NCBI GenBank assembly: GCA_030268105.1
Contig: BSDZ01000078.1
Coordinates: forward strand, 496,001 to 560,000
Source of the DNA: Volvox africanus
Lineage: Eukaryota > Chlorophyta > Chlorophyceae > Chlamydomonadales > Volvocaceae
Length of the DNA stretch: 64,000 nt
Direction of reading: 5' to 3'
Position 1 is the stretch's first letter. Each line of letters opens with the position of its first letter. Below are positions 54,280 through 64,000 of the stretch, piece after piece. The notes below the pieces were generated by a model, which saw nothing but the letters and a program-made list of their open reading frames with translations, was not told the DNA's origin and did not search any database. A program made the position numbers and the translations under genes.

Positions 54280-55093
54280 TGTTGTACCCCGGTTTGATCA
54301 TTGTTTATGCCGAAGTAGGCTGCAATCCATCCGAGCACTATTGAGCATGATATGAGCATATAAGCATGATATATTCGAGTATATCTAGCTAATGAGCACG
54401 CTACATTATCATTTACGACATCGCGCTGTTGGTCAACATGTTTGACTCGAGACTGATATCAATGCGCGAACCCACTATTGGCATAATATATCACGTAATA
54501 ATATTTCAAATGTTATTACCTCAATTGTGTCATAAACCATGCGTGTATGCGGGAACGCGACAATCGCGATGGTTGGGTCGGCAACCAAATATCGATATTC
54601 GGACCTTCGCATATTGCATACGTTGCATCCATTAATATAATGGATTATGCGATATTTAGGACAGTGCTATAATAGTACTCACACTTGAGATCGGAATCCA
54701 GTGAGACTTGTACTGCACATCGGTATCGTGAACGTGATAGGTGCGAGGATGGCCGCATAGAGACCTAAGTCGGCTTGAAGCTATTGGGGATCAAGTACCC
54801 ACGTACTTTACTCAATCTGATTCCCATACATACGCTTTACTCATTTATTATCGGCCTGAGCTATTCCAGCATATCATTTCCAGCCGTATGATGAACGCTG
54901 CCCGCGGGGTCTGACGGCAGACTTCTAATTTGCAACTGAAGATCATTGTAAGTTGAATCTTTCCTTATCTATAAATCTTCCGCTGTCACGTTGCTCGCAC
55001 TGAAGTGTCTTGCTGTTTGTAAGCACGATGCACATGTAATTAACACTCAGACGCGCAGACTCAGTGCATGGTTGAAGAAGGAAGGATACAACA
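54280..55093 (+). repeat. 5' LTR of E4, C family (814 bp)
   Basis: TGTTGTACCCCGG...GGATACAACA, followed by a plus-strand primer-binding site, so the sense is plus. Left flank TCGAT (54275-54279) would be the target duplication; the right end is not available. Confidence 0.85.
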
Positions 55094-55097
55094 AATT

Positions 55098-55112
55098 TGG
55101 TATCGAGACAGG
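55098..55112 (+). other. Primer-binding site of E4
   Basis: TGGTATCGAGACAGG four bases after the LTR, identical to E1's. Confidence 0.75.
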
Positions 55113-55584
55113 TTCGTTGTCTGACTGTCTTATGATGCTCGATCGGAAGTAAGTTCTTTCTATGACGACTGTCAACCATGGGCGACGTAGCCCACTAGAC
55201 ATTATCGCCGAAGAACTTGTCCACGCTGTATTAGATACTATAGCTTCCGAATTGTGACTGCTTTTATACCTTTGTAGTTTACTGCAATTGTGGAGTGAGC
55301 CTTCGCTCTGAGTTGCAGGCGAAACTAGTGGTCCGGCACTGCTTGCGGTAGCTCCTGTTTACAACTTGCGTTCTAATCAGCTGGAGGCTTTGATCGCGCG
55401 GACTACAGGGACCAACTGAGTACGTATCTGCCATATCTACTCGAAGCCTGCAAGAGTACTGTCGGTGCGCTGACCGAATTGCTTGTACTCTTGTGCTAGA
55501 TTTGTGTGAATCGCTTGCACACTTGCTTTAGAATTATGTGCATCGTTTATTGTCACGCAATTTGAATATATTGGTCAGTGCTCC

Positions 55585-56666
55585 ATGATGGCGGGACGTG
55601 ATGACCCGTCGTTTGTAGGCTTGGCATATCAACTTGCGCCGGGTACCGTTCCTAGAACGTTTGATAGGGATCCTGAGACTATTGACACAATTACTGCTCA
55701 AGATCCTCTTGTGTTTCAGGCCCCTATCCATCTTACTATTCCACGCTCGGCAGCCATGACGGTTACAGATGGAACTGCTGATCAACGGGGTTTACTGTCG
55801 CCTCAAATGCAAGACCGCGCCGACGGTAATGAGATGAAGAGGTTTACTATCCCGGCACCGAAATTGTTTATCTTGCATGATATGAATGTTGAACGTGACA
55901 TTTCGAATGCAACTCGTTCATATCTACGTGATGTTAGGAAGTGTACCTGCAGTTGATCCGTGGCAGTGAACATGATGAGGTGAGGTGTCTCTTTGTTGGG
56001 AATACCCTCGAGGGTATAGCAAAGACATGGTATGATCAATGGATCACTGCACGAGAAAACTTCACGTTTGATGAGTTGACTGTCGCCCTGCTTGCACGCT
56101 TTACCCCAGAAGTCACATGATATTGAGGCACGCTGTATATTAGCCTTCGGCTCGTTTTTCATGTTTCCGAATGAAACTGTAACTGCTTACCAATCACGTT
56201 TTGAGGCTCTGGTGATGCCATTTGTCCTAAGAGCTGAGATGCGTATTTTAACTAGACAAAATGCTTTGAGATTGGTGCCTCATGTGACTGCCATGCAAAC
56301 GCAGGACCCATGACTGACAAATGGGAGATGTGCATGCAAGCCAAGCTTGTGCGTTGGAAGGAGATCACTCTCTGTTGGAGATGTGCGGTGGGTCATCTCA
56401 TGAGGGATTGCCATTGTTGCCGCCTTTGGCCCTGCGGTCAAAGTAGGGGAGTGCCTGGATTGATGCGGAGTTGACTCCATCCGGGACAACTGAACAAATG
56501 TATGATCGGTGGTCGTTCGTACGTCCAGTTGTGAAGCATCGTCGCTTTTGGCCCTTGAGAACGTATCGTTTCGTTCATCCCCTCATCTCAAAGTGAGCTG
56601 TTCGAACAGCTGGTCAGGTACAGGAGATGTAGACATCAATGTCCGGACACTGCCGCATGTGTTTTG
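55585..56666 (+). pseudogene. E4 gag and start of pol, decayed
   Basis: ATG at 55585 (or 55588) begins a gag related to E1's (TIPRSAAM, ATRSYLRDVRK). After a frame break near 55950 it continues CLFVGNTLEG and TARENFTFDEL, then AYQSRFEALV after another break, a knuckle-like CWRCAVGHLMRDC near 56378, and a remnant of the pol leader. It is cut at 56667 by the D copy 2 LTR. Confidence 0.8.
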
Positions 56667-57067
56667 TGTTGCATCCTTAATGCATTTCGGTAATTCATTA
56701 AGATTTTATGATATAATATATTTAATTATCAGATTAACTGTTTCATGTTCCCATCTGGCATTTGATTTGTGGATTTGGTCTCGGCTGTCGACGACCAATA
56801 CTAACTGACTTCCTGAAACATCCGAACCTGTCGGTTACTCCATAACCTGTATGGAATGGGCCATTTACCGCCTGAATGGTAAATGGTGGAACACCTGGTT
56901 CCTGGTTCACTGAATCTCCGGTTGTAGTGGTGACTTCTGAAGGTCACGCCCCGTTCGAGGCCTTATGGTCTCTCAAGTACGACCTAGTCGGCGGCTCTAC
57001 TTAATCGGGCTCTGGCACAACAACCGGTATCTTTTGATACCACCCTTCGTGGGTAACATATACAACA
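56667..57067 (+). repeat. 5' LTR of D copy 2 (401 bp)
   Basis: TGTTGCATCC...ATACAACA; matches 2011-1590 on the other strand. Confidence 0.85.
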
Positions 57068-57070
57068 AGC

Positions 57071-57085
57071 TGGTATCGAGACTGT
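57071..57085 (+). other. Primer-binding site of D copy 2
   Basis: TGGTATCGAGACTGT three bases after the LTR end. Confidence 0.7.
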
Positions 57086-57215
57086 TCCTCCCTGGGACGT
57101 CTCGTCAAGTCTTCCGCTGAAATCTTTTCAAGCCTTCTCAAGTCTTACTGTGGTAACTGCTCAAGCCACTCTAGCCGCGCAACGCGCTCAAGCCACTCAA
57201 GCTACCCTTTTATAA

Positions 57216-57932
57216 ATGGACATCGACCACGATCTTCCTCCTGCCGACATCCCTCTGGACATGGAGACATTGCCTGAGGAGCTGAGCGCCGCCATTTTTG
57301 CTGCGGCTACCACCGTGTCAACACCTCAGACCCGTCGGAGCGGCACTTCTGCCCAGTCACTCCGATCCATCGCAAATCAACTTCACGCGCGGACTTCAAA
57401 ATTTTTGAAGTTCATCGAAGGCATCCAAGCGTTGGTGTCAAACCATTTGACACCTGGTGCCATGGATATTCCTGGGATGGCTCCCGCTACTGCCGCAACA
57501 ACTTGTGCTGCTGTTGCGGGCACCTCTTCCAGGCCACCTGGGCCTCCTCATACTGGACATGAGGACGAGGACATGGCTTTCGACGACCCTGACGAGGAGA
57601 CCCCGGCGCCCCCGACCAAAAAACCGCGGGCTGCATCCGTTCGTACAGGCATCACCGGGCACGAGGATCAGCCGCGGCAGGTTAAGGGCGCCGGTAAGTC
57701 TAAGAGGGGCGGCGGACAGCAGGGGAGGCACTTGGCCCCAAAAGGGGGCCACGTGCAGAAGAAGGGGCCTAAGCAGAACCTGGCGGAGTATTTAACCACA
57801 TTCAAATGTAATAGACGGGAGTTCCATTTTCGTAAACAGCATGGGATGTGCCTCCGTTGCGGTTCCGACCAGCATAGGGTCGACTCCTGCCCAATGCTGG
57901 GGGCGGAGAAAAATAAGGGTAAGGACCACTAG
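57216..57932 (+). CDS. Gag of D copy 2, without introns and without the capsid region
   Basis: An intact 238-codon frame. Residues 1-33 equal exon 1 of D copy 1, ~34-73 exon 2 and ~74 onward exon 3, joined without the two intervening segments. After TGHEDE (about 57570) it jumps to an acidic and basic linker and the knuckle CLRCGSDQHRVDSC, so the capsid helices present in copy 1 are absent. In copy 1 the sequence after GACGAG is GTGATA, a possible 5' splice site. It ends in TAG (57930-57932), with pol continuing in the same frame. Confidence 0.85.
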   Translation: MDIDHDLPPADIPLDMETLPEELSAAIFAAATTVSTPQTRRSGTSAQSLRSIANQLHARTSKFLKFIEGIQALVSNHLTPGAMDIPGMAPATAATTCAAVAGTSSRPPGPPHTGHEDEDMAFDDPDEETPAPPTKKPRAASVRTGITGHEDQPRQVKGAGKSKRGGGQQGRHLAPKGGHVQKKGPKQNLAEYLTTFKCNRREFHFRKQHGMCLRCGSDQHRVDSCPMLGAEKNKGKDH

Positions 57933-59170
57933 GAACTTGCCCAGGCTGGTACAGAGGGATCACCACCTGGGGTCCTTGCTGTGAGCCGGATGGTGGCAAA
58001 GCGCCGTGCAGTACGGGCTCTTTTGCCCTCTGTTTTAAACCAAGTGGAGCAGGTGATAGGGAGACGTTTTTTTTTGATGCACGAACTGTCCGTGCCGGCT
58101 TTGATGGCTTTTGTAATCTGTTTGAGCCTCAAGGTCGCCCCCTATCATCCGCTAACTTGGGTGGGCATACTATCTTGTTCACTCCCTCTTCACTCTGCGA
58201 GCTACAGAAGCAATTAGCTCACTTTAGGGCATGCAAACGTCAACACCCTGATACCTCAGCATGCATCTTGCTGCCTGAGTATGTGTCCCGACGCAACCCT
58301 TCTTTTCTGTCGGGAATGCAACGGGTCTTAAGGTTTAATCCAGGGACGGCTCTTTTCCATAGCCTTGATATGGCAGGTGAGGTCGTTCAGCTCCCTGGAA
58401 GCCCATACTTTGTTTACGTCTGGTTTGCTGCTCCTAAACCGGTTCAGGAGGGTGTGCCTGAGACTGAACCCTGTATTTCAGTTCTCTGCTTGCCTAAAGC
58501 TGCTGCTCTGCTAGGTGCTGGCGTACCCCTGATCACCGTACTTTGTTGACGTCTGGTTTGCTGCTCCTAAACCGGTTCAGGAGGGTGTGCCTGAGACTGA
58601 ACCCTGTATTTCAGTTCTCTGCTTGCCTAAAGCTGCTGCTCTGCTAGGTGCTGGCGTACCCCTGATCACCGTAAGTACGGCAGGTCGTACGTTCACCGCC
58701 CTAGCCGACTCTGGAGCCAGTGATGATTTCATTTCGGTATCAGTGGTTACGCAGCTTGGCCTGAAACCTGGCCCATGCTCCTGGTCAGAAATTACCCTTG
58801 CTGATGGGGGTAAGCAGGCTATCTTGGAACAGGTTAATCTTCGTCTATCTGCAGGTCCTTTAAGGTTAAATGTCCGCCCATACGTGTTGCCTGAGCTAAC
58901 TGATGCTGCCACGTATATCTTGGGCTCTTCCACCCTAGCACAGTATGGGGCTGTCCTTGACTATGAGTCTAAGTCTTTGCGCCTGCGCAAGGGGACTTTA
59001 GCTTGCAAGGTACCCTTTACTACTGCCGGACAGCCACCAGATCAGATGACACCTGCGCCTTGCTTTAATTATGCAACCACTGCTATCTGTCAGCACACTG
59101 AACCTGAAGTTGTTGGCAGAAAAGCAGCAGTTCGCATGATTCGCAAGGGGTCTCATGCTTTCACTATAAC
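57933..59170 (+). pseudogene. D copy 2 pol start: leader domain and protease
   Basis: In frame after the gag TAG the sequence reads EGSPPG (compare EGAPPG in E1). A run of nine T (58067-58075) then shifts the frame. The leader domain continues (LFEPQGRPLSS, LFTPSSL, ACILLPEY), is broken by a 133-bp duplication, and is followed by the retropepsin ([12 protein letters not shown] near 58710) and its C-terminal part. Homology ends near 59170, before RT. Confidence 0.85.
58407..58672 (+). repeat. 133-bp tandem duplication in D copy 2 pol
   Basis: 58407-58539 and 58540-58672 are nearly identical (one visible change, TTTACG against TTGACG). The length is not a multiple of three, so it shifts the frame. 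Confidence 0.92.
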
Positions 59171-59176
59171 AACAGA

Positions 59177-59545
59177 TTCGTGCGTTAGGCTCGCGTTAGG
59201 CTGCGTTAGGGCGCGTATGTGTGCGTAAGGCTGCGTTTTGTGCGTTAGCCTAACGCGAGCCTAACGCAAAGAAATAGAAAACTTGACAGAACGTCTGTTA
59301 TAGTGCGTCGTTTTCAAGTTCGTTTAAATGAAAACAATATTTATAATGATTATAAAAGTTCCCTGTAATTTTTATTACGTTTCGTGGTGCTCGAAAATCG
59401 GGGGCTTGCGTATGTTCTAACGCGAGCCTAACGCAAACCTAACGCACGCGATCGCAAACCTAACGCACGCGTTAACTTTACGCAAACAGCTTGCGTATAT
59501 CTTGCGTACAGTGCGTTACAATACGCACGTAACGCACTGTAACGC
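59177..59545. repeat. GCGTTA / TAACGC motif arrays around an AT-rich core
   Basis: Dense GCGTTAGG and CCTAACGC words in both orientations at 59177-59265 and 59416-59545 flank a ~150-bp AT-rich core (59266-59415). The left part folds on itself (GTTAGGCTCGCGTTAGG against CCTAACGCGAGCCTAAC). It looks like the ends of a small non-autonomous DNA element. Confidence 0.8.
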
Positions 59546-60770
59546 AGTTTACGCAAAGTTTATGTAGATAGTGCATAATAATGTTCGGAGCACGGGTTTG
59601 CCGGATTTATTTAGTTTGCTTACTTGCTCTTATTGTGCAGTAGTCTCGAGACTTTGTGCATAAAATATCTTCAAAGTTAATTTCAATTTAGGATAGCGCT
59701 ATGAATACTAGTCATTGTACAAGAGATTGCTCTGGTGAACGCTTGTTAACATCCCTAAATCGCTACCATTATACGAATTTAGAACCTGTACATGTGGCTT
59801 ACTTTATAACATAGAACTCTGAAGTGCCACACATGGCTGTTCGGGGCTACCTTTCTAATTATGGAAGGCTTTCTAATTATTGAGCAGCAAGCTGCCGGAG
59901 TTAGCAAGTCTGGGTAAGGACCGAGGAAATTTGGCAACAGCAAACCTTACACAGTAGCCAGGCAACAATGTTTCCAGATGGAGACCCAAACAAAGTCACC
60001 AAGAGCCACAGTTACACATCGAGCAGGCCCCAAAAATTAGATAGCCTTGTCCGGCAAGCATCATAGCAGCTTGGCGTATGTGTGAAAATTGACCATGACA
60101 ACGAGCATGTGTGAGAGGTACTCTATGACCCCAATGCTTCCCCAATCCAGACATATTGCAATGCAGAATAGTTCAATCGCTGCACGGGAATGAATACTTC
60201 AACGGATTCACGCCACAATTTTCAGCATGGTCATTATTTTGTCATTGCATCAAAAACGTCATGCACATTCCTAACCAGAATTGTTTCATGGCTCCAGAAA
60301 CTCCAAGCACGTGCCTAAGCCGATGACGGCGCTGTACTGAGGGCTGCCCAGAACCCTTGCCTTCCATCCCATCCCACTGGCCCTGGCTCCCAAGACGGGG
60401 CACATAGACGGGGCATCTCAAGTACAAACGTTGCAATGGTGATTCTAAACATCCTCGTCACAATGAAGTCACTTCTCATTGCTACTAAAACCAGGAAGAG
60501 CCAAGCTTTGAGCCAAGCGGCTGCTGCCTTGGTCGATGCCATCTAGCAGATCCGATGCAATGTTGCCTTCTAGTGGCTCCCTTCCAGGCATGACACACTG
60601 AAAATGTTCCTGACTTTCAGGGGAAAAGTGTTTTCGGGATGTAAAGAGTTTCATACGGGACTTTCCATCATAAGCAGAAGGCGGCTCCATTCCTTACTGA
60701 AGCAATTATTATTTCTTTACAAATATATGATTAGCTGTTGATGCTGCAGAAATTATACGTATGCTGCCTG
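59546..60770 (+). other. Spacer, no gene recognised
   Basis: No long frame with recognisable motifs on either strand. Minus frames at 60242-60690 are short and unassigned. Confidence 0.5.
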
Positions 60771-61593
60771 TGTTGTACCTCTCGTTCGCGTTTGCTCATA
60801 AGTATCTGCACGTCTGGAGACTTTCGACACCGATTAGCGAGCACTTGCAAGTACAGCAAGGCAAGCGAGAGCAAACAGAGACAGCGGAAGACTTCAAGAC
60901 GAAGAGAGATATAACTTACAGTCTTACAGATCGGAACGATGCAATGGACGAAATCGACGTCAGCGCCGGAAGCAAGCAATCATCATGCGGCGGTGATTAG
61001 CGAAGTTCAGGCTTAGCTCGGGCTAAGTAGAATAGTGTATAGCAATAGTAATATAGAACACACGAGTGTTCTCCGGTATCGAATGTCTTTCTTGCTTAGC
61101 CGTCCTCGCATCTGTTATACTCGCAGTATCGCAATGCCGTACGATTCACATTAGGAGGCCGATCCTAGATGTGACAATCCTACTGCGTATAGGCGATGTC
61201 TACGCATAACAACGTATAAGCCTTTCCGGCATTCGCATGATGCAAGGGTCCGGATAACGATATCCGGTTGCAGGGCATGTATCGCGACGAGTGCGGCGCT
61301 CTCAACGTGTGCTTTAATGAAGTAATATTATATCAGATAATATTACTTATCGTTTCGTAGCACGAGCATAATGCGCACTTCAATGATTCGGTATTTCATG
61401 CATGCTAGGCGGATTTGCCATGATGCGATGTTGCGATGGATAATGACAACATGCCAAATGCATATATAAATGTACACGAATACATTTATATCATGCAGAT
61501 TCATTCATATGCAATGTGTTCATCACAATAGCACTTCGCCTTGTAGGATCACATTGACCTACGCATCGGCGGGAAACTAACCGTAGCACAACA
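60771..61593 (-). repeat. 3' LTR of E5 (823 bp)
   Basis: TGTTGTACCTCTCGTTCGCG...GTAGCACAACA. Closest to the complete LTR at 3043-3876. Palindrome at about 61321-61349. Confidence 0.9.
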
Positions 61594-61609
61594 ATTATCC
61601 CCCCTCCCG
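61594..61609 (-). other. Polypurine tract of E5
   Basis: Same purine tract as E1, next to the 3' LTR. Confidence 0.75.
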
Positions 61610-61652
61610 TATGCAGCGTCCTCGCTGCTTCATACAGCATCGACTGCAAGGG

Positions 61653-61952
61653 TCATTGGGCTTGCGTGGCACGTTTGCGGGCTTCTTCGAGCAGGGGCTT
61701 CATGTCCTGCGAGAAGTTGCGTGCCGGTTCCCATGAGTTGTGCTCGCTGGTATACCCTGTCCACTTGACCAAGTACTCGTGTACTGTCCACTTACGTCGG
61801 TGTCGGCCCACATGACGAGCGCGATAATCTAACACCCGCTCCACATCGTAAAACTTCTGTTTACCAGCGACCCAGGTCTCGGGAACTGGTTCGATCGCTG
61901 CGGGGGCGTTAGAAGGCTCAGGGACGGGTTCCGTACCACGATACGTGAACAA
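61653..61952 (-). CDS. E5 chromodomain
   Basis: Intact chromodomain (YDVERVLDYR, EYLVKWTGY, NSWEP) ending the pol polyprotein. It is in a different frame from the rest of pol because of an indel near 61945 (GATACGTGAACAAGCGATACG where E1 has GATAAGGACGGACAAG). Confidence 0.85.
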   Translation of the reverse strand: MFTYRGTEPVPEPSNAPAAIEPVPETWVAGKQKFYDVERVLDYRARHVGRHRRKWTVHEYLVKWTGYTSEHNSWEPARNFSQDMKPLLEEARKRATQAQ

Positions 61953-64000
61953 GCGATACGTGAAACGTGGGGTGAATGGTCATGTCAGCGGGCAATGCAA
62001 GCTCCACAGCCACATTCCCAACCATGCGCATGACAGGATACGGACCAATCCAGCGGGGTAAGAGTTTTCGGGATCCGTCGGCCAAGGAACGCAAGTTCTT
62101 GGTGCTTAGCAACACGAGTTGCCCTTCCGAAAACGTCACATCCTGCTTAGATTTGTTATAGTATTCCGTCGTTCGTTGCTGCACCGCGTCCAAACACAAC
62201 TTCGCGTCTGTGATTCGGGACATAAAAGACTTGGCAAAAAGTTTAGCAGCAGGCACGTTCACTTCCAACTCACGCCACACGGGTAGCGCGGGATGAAATC
62301 CGTAGTTAAGAAAGAACGGACTTTTGCCTGTAGAGCGGTTAACAGCATTGTTAAGCGCGAATTCTGCCGCAGTCAAATACGTATCCCAAACGAGTGGTGT
62401 GCGACCAGCATAATTGCGCAACATATCACCCAACGTGCGGTTTGTGCGTTCGGTTTGACCATCAGTCTGCGGGTGATACGCCGTGCTCAGGTTGACGCGC
62501 ATGCCAACTAGTTTGCAGAGCGCTTCCCAAAACTTAGACGTGAACTGTCCACCGCGGTCCGAGATCACATTTTTGGGAACCCCGTGTAACCGAACCACAT
62601 TATCGAAAAACAAACGTGCGGTTTGCTCAGCCGTGCAGGATGATGTGCATGGTGCTAGGTGAACCATCTTAGTCAGACGATCGACCATTACGAACACCGC
62701 ATCGTATCCCCCCTCAGTTTTGGGCAGCGCGACTACGAAGTCCATGGAAACACTTTCCCAAGGCGCATCCGGGACAGGCAACGGTTGCAACAACCCATGG
62801 CCCTTACCGGACAAAGCCTTATTGCGCTGGCACAGACTGCATGTCTGGACGAAGTTCGCCGCATCCTTAGCCAAACGAGGCCACCAAAAGGAACGTTGCA
62901 CCAAGTCGATCAATCGCTTGCTACCAGGGTGTCCTGCTAACGGGTCCTCGTGGAACTGCGCAAGGATGTCGTAGCGTAGCGTGTCGTCGTTCGGAACGAT
63001 GATTTGCGTAGCTGCACCCTCCGTCCGTAGCCAAAGGCCATTCTGCTTGCGAAGGTTTTCTACATTAGCCGGGTCCGCGAACCAGGCGTCTGCGTTGTAG
63101 GCAACCTTCAACCGCTCCGCGAGGTCCGTCGCGATCGGTACCTCCTCGCTACGCGGCCGCACGACGGGCGCTGCCAAAATTGCAGTGTGTAGCGACGGAT
63201 GTCGACTGAGAGCATCGGCAATATTCAATTTACCAGAAATATACTCCCAGGTGCAGTCGAACCTAGCTAGGTATTCCATCCACCTAGCCTGACGGCGGTT
63301 CAACGTCGGAACGCTTTGCAAAAACGTTAGGGGCTTATGGTCAGTCTTTAAAGTAAACGGGCGTCCCTCGAGGTAACAGCGCCATTCCTTTAAAGCATGC
63401 AGCACGGCCAGAAGCTCCTGTTCCCCGGTGGTGTAGCGAATCTCCGCACCAGAAAACTTCTTACTCGTGAAGGCGATCGGTCGCCCTTCCTGTAACAATA
63501 CAGCGCCGCTTCCAAATATTGAGGCATCAGACACTACCTCAACACGAAATGGCAACGAGTAATCAGGGAATGCAAGGGTGACATCTTCGGCAACGATTCG
63601 TTTGAGCTCTTCGAATGCCCGCTGGCATTGCGACGTCCACGACTCGAGCAAAACGAAAACGCCTTTGCGAGTTAAGTTAGTAAGCGGGGCCGCAATGATG
63701 GAATATTTTTCAGTGAACTTTCGGAAATAATTGGTCAAGCCAAGGAACTTACGCAGCTCCGTGAGGTTCTGAGGCGCGGGCCAATCGCGAACCACGGCGA
63801 CCTTCCGCGGGTCCATCTTCACACCGGTGGCCGACACAATGTGGCCCAAATATTCCACCTGAGGCTGCGCCCAAAAGCATTTGGCGCGTTTAGCAAACAA
63901 TTGCTCCCGCCTCATAACGTCGAGCACGAGCCGAAGATGCTCCAAGTGCTCCTCGCGCGTCTTAGAATATACCAAGATGTCATCCAGGTAGCAAACAACG
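61918..64000 (-). CDS. E5 pol: RT (from YLDD), RNase H, integrase; continues off the window
   Basis: An uninterrupted frame from the window edge. It contains [13 protein letters not shown] (intact where E1 is broken), RT thumb, RNase H (DASIFGSGAVLL, TDHKPL, ADALSRHPS), integrase zinc finger (HPGSKR, CSLCQRNK), DDE core (VMVDRLTKM, DRGGQFTSKFW, STAYHPQTDGQTERTNR) and the GPY/F motif RWIGPYPVM. It is about 90% identical or more to E1 by eye, so E5 is a young member and a good reference for E1. Confidence 0.93.
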   Translation of the reverse strand, partial: VVCYLDDILVYSKTREEHLEHLRLVLDVMRREQLFAKRAKCFWAQPQVEYLGHIVSATGVKMDPRKVAVVRDWPAPQNLTELRKFLGLTNYFRKFTEKYSIIAAPLTNLTRKGVFVLLESWTSQCQRAFEELKRIVAEDVTLAFPDYSLPFRVEVVSDASIFGSGAVLLQEGRPIAFTSKKFSGAEIRYTTGEQELLAVLHALKEWRCYLEGRPFTLKTDHKPLTFLQSVPTLNRRQARWMEYLARFDCTWEYISGKLNIADALSRHPSLHTAILAAPVVRPRSEEVPIATDLAERLKVAYNADAWFADPANVENLRKQNGLWLRTEGAATQIIVPNDDTLRYDILAQFHEDPLAGHPGSKRLIDLVQRSFWWPRLAKDAANFVQTCSLCQRNKALSGKGHGLLQPLPVPDAPWESVSMDFVVALPKTEGGYDAVFVMVDRLTKMVHLAPCTSSCTAEQTARLFFDNVVRLHGVPKNVISDRGGQFTSKFWEALCKLVGMRVNLSTAYHPQTDGQTERTNRTLGDMLRNYAGRTPLVWDTYLTAAEFALNNAVNRSTGKSPFFLNYGFHPALPVWRELEVNVPAAKLFAKSFMSRITDAKLCLDAVQQRTTEYYNKSKQDVTFSEGQLVLLSTKNLRSLADGSRKLLPRWIGPYPVMRMVGNVAVELALPADMTIHPTFHVSLVHVSWYGTRP

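Overview
The window is nuclear DNA of a green alga, most likely a chlamydomonadalean (volvocine-type) species. The best evidence is a spliced PII gene whose core and C-terminal tail have the Chlamydomonas GLB1 layout. Other support: a plant-type UDP-glucose dehydrogenase in eight short GT-AG exons, TGTAA polyadenylation signals behind two host genes, and a Dualen/RandI-type non-LTR retrotransposon, a family first described from Chlamydomonas. Base composition is moderate, clearly lower than I would expect for C. reinhardtii itself. Species assignment is inference.

Layout. (1) 1-13470 is a nest of retrotransposons. A Ty3/gypsy element on + (F1, 2012-2698 plus 10533-12572) is split by a complete minus-strand chromovirus (E1, 2699-10532). 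F1 is also entered on its left by a third LTR family (D, minus, 1-2011, running off the window). A 5' fragment of a Dualen element (minus) abuts F1's right LTR. (2) 13471-31692 is the host island. It holds a small glutaredoxin-like gene (minus, 3 exons), GLB1/PII (+, 5' end unresolved), UGDH (minus, 8 exons, intact, 477 aa) and a cytochrome P450 with recognisable exons whose 5' part is cut near 31.6 kb by a second Dualen fragment. (3) 33.2-37.55 kb is a block bracketed by arrays of the near-palindrome CGACTATAGTCG. It encloses a decayed multi-exon gene and may be a DNA transposon. (4) 37554-42446 is a decayed minus-strand gypsy element (E2) whose 3' LTR carries two stacked truncated LTR ends. 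(5) 42449-53646 is a near full-length Dualen-type element, split by a solo LTR. In order it encodes a multi-TM region, a Josephin-like cysteine protease, an APE endonuclease, reverse transcriptase, a chromodomain-like segment, an unassigned domain, RNase H and a zinc-finger/restriction-like endonuclease. (6) 53647-59170 has three more gypsy pieces on + (E3, E4, D copy 2). (7) 59177-59545 is an array of GCGTTA/TAACGC motifs. (8) 60771-64000 is the 3' half of another chromovirus (E5, minus), close kin of E1.

How it fits together. Almost everything outside the host island is retrotransposon inside retrotransposon. The most interesting points are these. D copy 2 lacks exactly two segments that in D copy 1 have GT...AG ends, so it looks reverse transcribed from spliced RNA. 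Gag and pol in two LTR families are in one frame separated by a single UAG. The Dualen element has domains I cannot match to its published description. LTR ends are stacked at two 3' LTRs. All exon borders and domain calls were made by eye from the sequence and known family motifs.
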